A program made the position numbers and the translations under genes. From the NCBI GenBank assembly GCA_045655105.1, contig JAZOOQ010000023.1, forward strand, positions 1 to 7,918: a stretch of DNA of 7,918 nt, given 5' to 3'. Below the pieces are notes generated by a model. The model was not told the origin of the DNA. It made no database searches and was given only the letters and a program-made list of their open reading frames with translations. Numbering within the stretch: the first letter of the stretch is position 1; every line of letters begins with the position of its first letter. The DNA comes from RGIG4140 sp045655105 (GTDB lineage Bacteria; Pseudomonadota; Alphaproteobacteria; CAAHEQ01; UBA3637). Positions 6,389 through 7,918 of this stretch are shown here, in pieces.

Positions 6389-6691
6389 ATGAAAAAATGT
6401 ATCTTCTTCCTTTTATTATTTTCTTTAGCTGGTTGCGCTTCTAATTCACTTCCTTATTGTGAACAATATATTTATAAAACAAACAACGCAACAACAAAAT
6501 TATTCTTAAAAGATGGATCTATTCAAAAAGAAACTTCTTTAAATAATAAAGCTTTTTCTGAAGATGGTCTTTTTACTTACGAAGATAAAACCATCAATGT
6601 TTTTATAAAAAACAAAAAAGAAACCTATTTAGTTAAAAATAACCAATTAGTTTCAAACAATTCTGAACATAAAGTTTTTAAGTGTAACTAA
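6389..6691 (+). CDS. Small predicted lipoprotein, function unknown
   Basis: A 100-aa protein beginning at the ATG at 6389, 1 nt after the trmJ stop; an in-frame TTG at 6380 would only prepend residues to the signal peptide. The signal is KK, then a hydrophobic run, then a lipobox LAGC with the lipidated Cys at 16. Residue 17 is Ala rather than Asp, which favours outer-membrane sorting by the Lol rule. The mature part alternates short hydrophobic strands with DG and NN turns. Its two remaining cysteines, C24 and C99, sit at the two ends and could form a disulfide that closes a small beta domain. The strand pattern loosely recalls small NlpE-like barrels; that is a guess, not a match. A weak AAGAAAG lies 10 nt upstream. 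Its TAA overlaps the stop of the convergent gene. Confidence 0.8.
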   Translation: MKKCIFFLLLFSLAGCASNSLPYCEQYIYKTNNATTKLFLKDGSIQKETSLNNKAFSEDGLFTYEDKTINVFIKNKKETYLVKNNQLVSNNSEHKVFKCN

Positions 6692-7918
6692 TAATCTTTT
6701 ATGTCAGGCTGAAACCCCATTGTGATTTCATCATTATTGCAAGATACACCTTTTTCATAAGCCATTGCTTCACAAAGAGATTTATTTTGAAACTTTAATG
6801 TTAAATAAACCATATCTTTACCTGTTTTCTGATTTTCCACAACTAAGGAATATTTTGTCTCATCAGGCAAAGAAACTTCAATACCATCAGGCAGTTCAAT
6901 TCCCTTTACTAATTTGGAATCTATTCCTTTACAGTCATACATAAAATCAATTTTTTCATTTTCAAGTTCATTCATGCAATACTCGTAATTTTTGGAAGCC
7001 AATGATTTAGCACCTTCAAAAACTTTCCTAATTTGCAAATTCGTTGAAATCTTCTTCGTTACTGGACCTAAAATATAAATCGAATTAAAAGCATTTTGCA
7101 TATCTGTTAAATATATTTTTAAAGATTCTTTCATTTGATTTTGAATATATTTAAAAACACCATATAGGTCTGCTTCATTTTTTCCATTACCTGCTTTACC
7201 ATTTACAACAACTTCATCATTTTTATTAAAAGAAATTGTCATTTCTTTCCCATTTGGAAGAAAAACAATTACATCACCTATCACCCATAAATCTAATAAT
7301 TTAGGGTTATACGCTAATTGTTTAATCATTTCTTCAGAAATATCTTTTTGAAATTTCAAATTAACTAATGCCTTTTTATTATGATCTTTATCATAAATAG
7401 TTAAATTTTTAATTTCTAATCCTGACAACAAAGAAGCTTTTTCTTGAGAAGTAAGAAAATCTTTTCTTTGTTTTAACAAATTTGAAACAAATAAATTTAT
7501 TTTTGAAAGCATTTGAGGTGAATTAATGTTTTTAATTTCCCCCTCTAAAACTAAAGTTAATGAGTTTGGATATTTTAAATCAACAAACAATGAGTCATTT
7601 AAAAAAGAAACTTCCACAATATTTTCTTGTTTTGGCAAAAAAAGAGTTAATTTTCCAGTATTAACTAAACCTTTTTGGGAATTTAAATCCCCTTCAAACA
7701 AAACGCCAGCTTTTCCATCTAATGAAGGTATCTCAAATCTTTTTAAACTATATTCTTTCCCCTCCCCATTCCAAAAAGTATTTTTTAAAAAATTAAATGG
7801 AGATTCCAAAAATTTTGGCAGATAACTTTCAACAAAATCATAAGTAAAACTTATCTTTTTATCATCAAAAAATTGATAAGAAACATCTATTTTATGAACA
7901 TCTTCATTCAAGTGAAAC
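6688..7918 (-). CDS. Large unrecognised protein, 5' end beyond the window
   Basis: At least 409 residues are visible, and the frame stays open to the right edge, so the true start is outside; the first candidate inside is a TTG at 7909-7911. I recognise no family. The visible part has no membrane helix. It is rich in Lys, Asn, Leu and Phe with alternating beta-like strands (for example around 85-125 and 208-240, numbering from that TTG) and a more helical stretch at about 245-310. All four cysteines fall in the last quarter, C312, C327, C380 and C391, in two closely spaced pairs as expected for disulfides in an exported protein. The signal peptide would lie beyond the edge. It ends in TAG at 6688-6690, overlapping the lipoprotein stop. 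It belongs to a separate transcript from the phospholipid operon. Confidence 0.75.
   Translation of the reverse strand, partial: FHLNEDVHKIDVSYQFFDDKKISFTYDFVESYLPKFLESPFNFLKNTFWNGEGKEYSLKRFEIPSLDGKAGVLFEGDLNSQKGLVNTGKLTLFLPKQENIVEVSFLNDSLFVDLKYPNSLTLVLEGEIKNINSPQMLSKINLFVSNLLKQRKDFLTSQEKASLLSGLEIKNLTIYDKDHNKKALVNLKFQKDISEEMIKQLAYNPKLLDLWVIGDVIVFLPNGKEMTISFNKNDEVVVNGKAGNGKNEADLYGVFKYIQNQMKESLKIYLTDMQNAFNSIYILGPVTKKISTNLQIRKVFEGAKSLASKNYEYCMNELENEKIDFMYDCKGIDSKLVKGIELPDGIEVSLPDETKYSLVVENQKTGKDMVYLTLKFQNKSLCEAMAYEKGVSCNNDEITMGFQPDIKDY

Noticed and set aside
7526..7825. 99-codon open frame on the + strand inside the large - strand gene
   Set aside because: It is shorter than the opposing frame, which is open for over 1,200 bp, and has no ribosome site or recognisable motif.
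1..7918. CRISPR array, insertion sequence, attachment site, riboswitch or defence operon
   Set aside because: No regularly spaced repeats, terminal inverted repeats, transposase or integrase motifs, or long structured leaders were seen; the tRNA is not flanked by an integrase gene or a partial tRNA copy in this window.

Overview
The window is AT-rich and densely coded. It looks like a chromosomal segment of a Gram-negative alphaproteobacterium, perhaps a host-associated one with a low-GC genome. This rests on three things: a waaA-lpxK-acyltransferase lipid A cluster, a short alphaproteobacterial-type phosphatidylserine decarboxylase directly followed by pssA, and the strong A/T bias of the coding sequence. 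The class assignment is inference, and I cannot name a genus. TAA, TGA and TAG all serve as stops, so the standard bacterial code fits.

Region 1 (left edge to 3376, + strand) is a lipid A/Kdo operon: waaA (Kdo transferase), lpxK (lipid A 4'-kinase) and an LpxL/HtrB-type lipid A acyltransferase. These are the last steps of Kdo2-lipid A assembly: LpxK adds the 4' phosphate, WaaA adds Kdo, and the acyltransferase adds a secondary acyl chain. A strong 14-bp hairpin with T-tracts on both sides ends the operon.

Region 2 (3340-3602) lies between the operons. It holds that terminator, a complete tRNA-Leu(CAG) gene on the - strand with its own near-consensus promoter, and a likely promoter for the next operon. 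The hairpin sits just downstream of the tRNA on the - strand, so it probably terminates both transcripts.

Region 3 (3603-6691, + strand) is a tight five-gene run: psd, pssA, an unrecognised secreted protein with two 20-residue repeats, a TrmJ-family tRNA 2'-O-methyltransferase that starts on the preceding stop codon (TAATG), and a small lipoprotein. PssA makes phosphatidylserine and Psd converts it to phosphatidylethanolamine, so the two operons together supply outer-leaflet lipid A and inner-leaflet phospholipid.

Region 4 (6688 to right edge, - strand) is a large unrecognised protein, truncated by the window edge. Its stop overlaps the lipoprotein stop tail to tail by 4 nt, with no terminator visible between them.

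Most of the window is recognisable housekeeping. The parts that resist annotation are the three putative envelope proteins at 5153-5638, 6389-6691 and 6688-7918. I see no mobile element, CRISPR array, phage gene or clear defence system.
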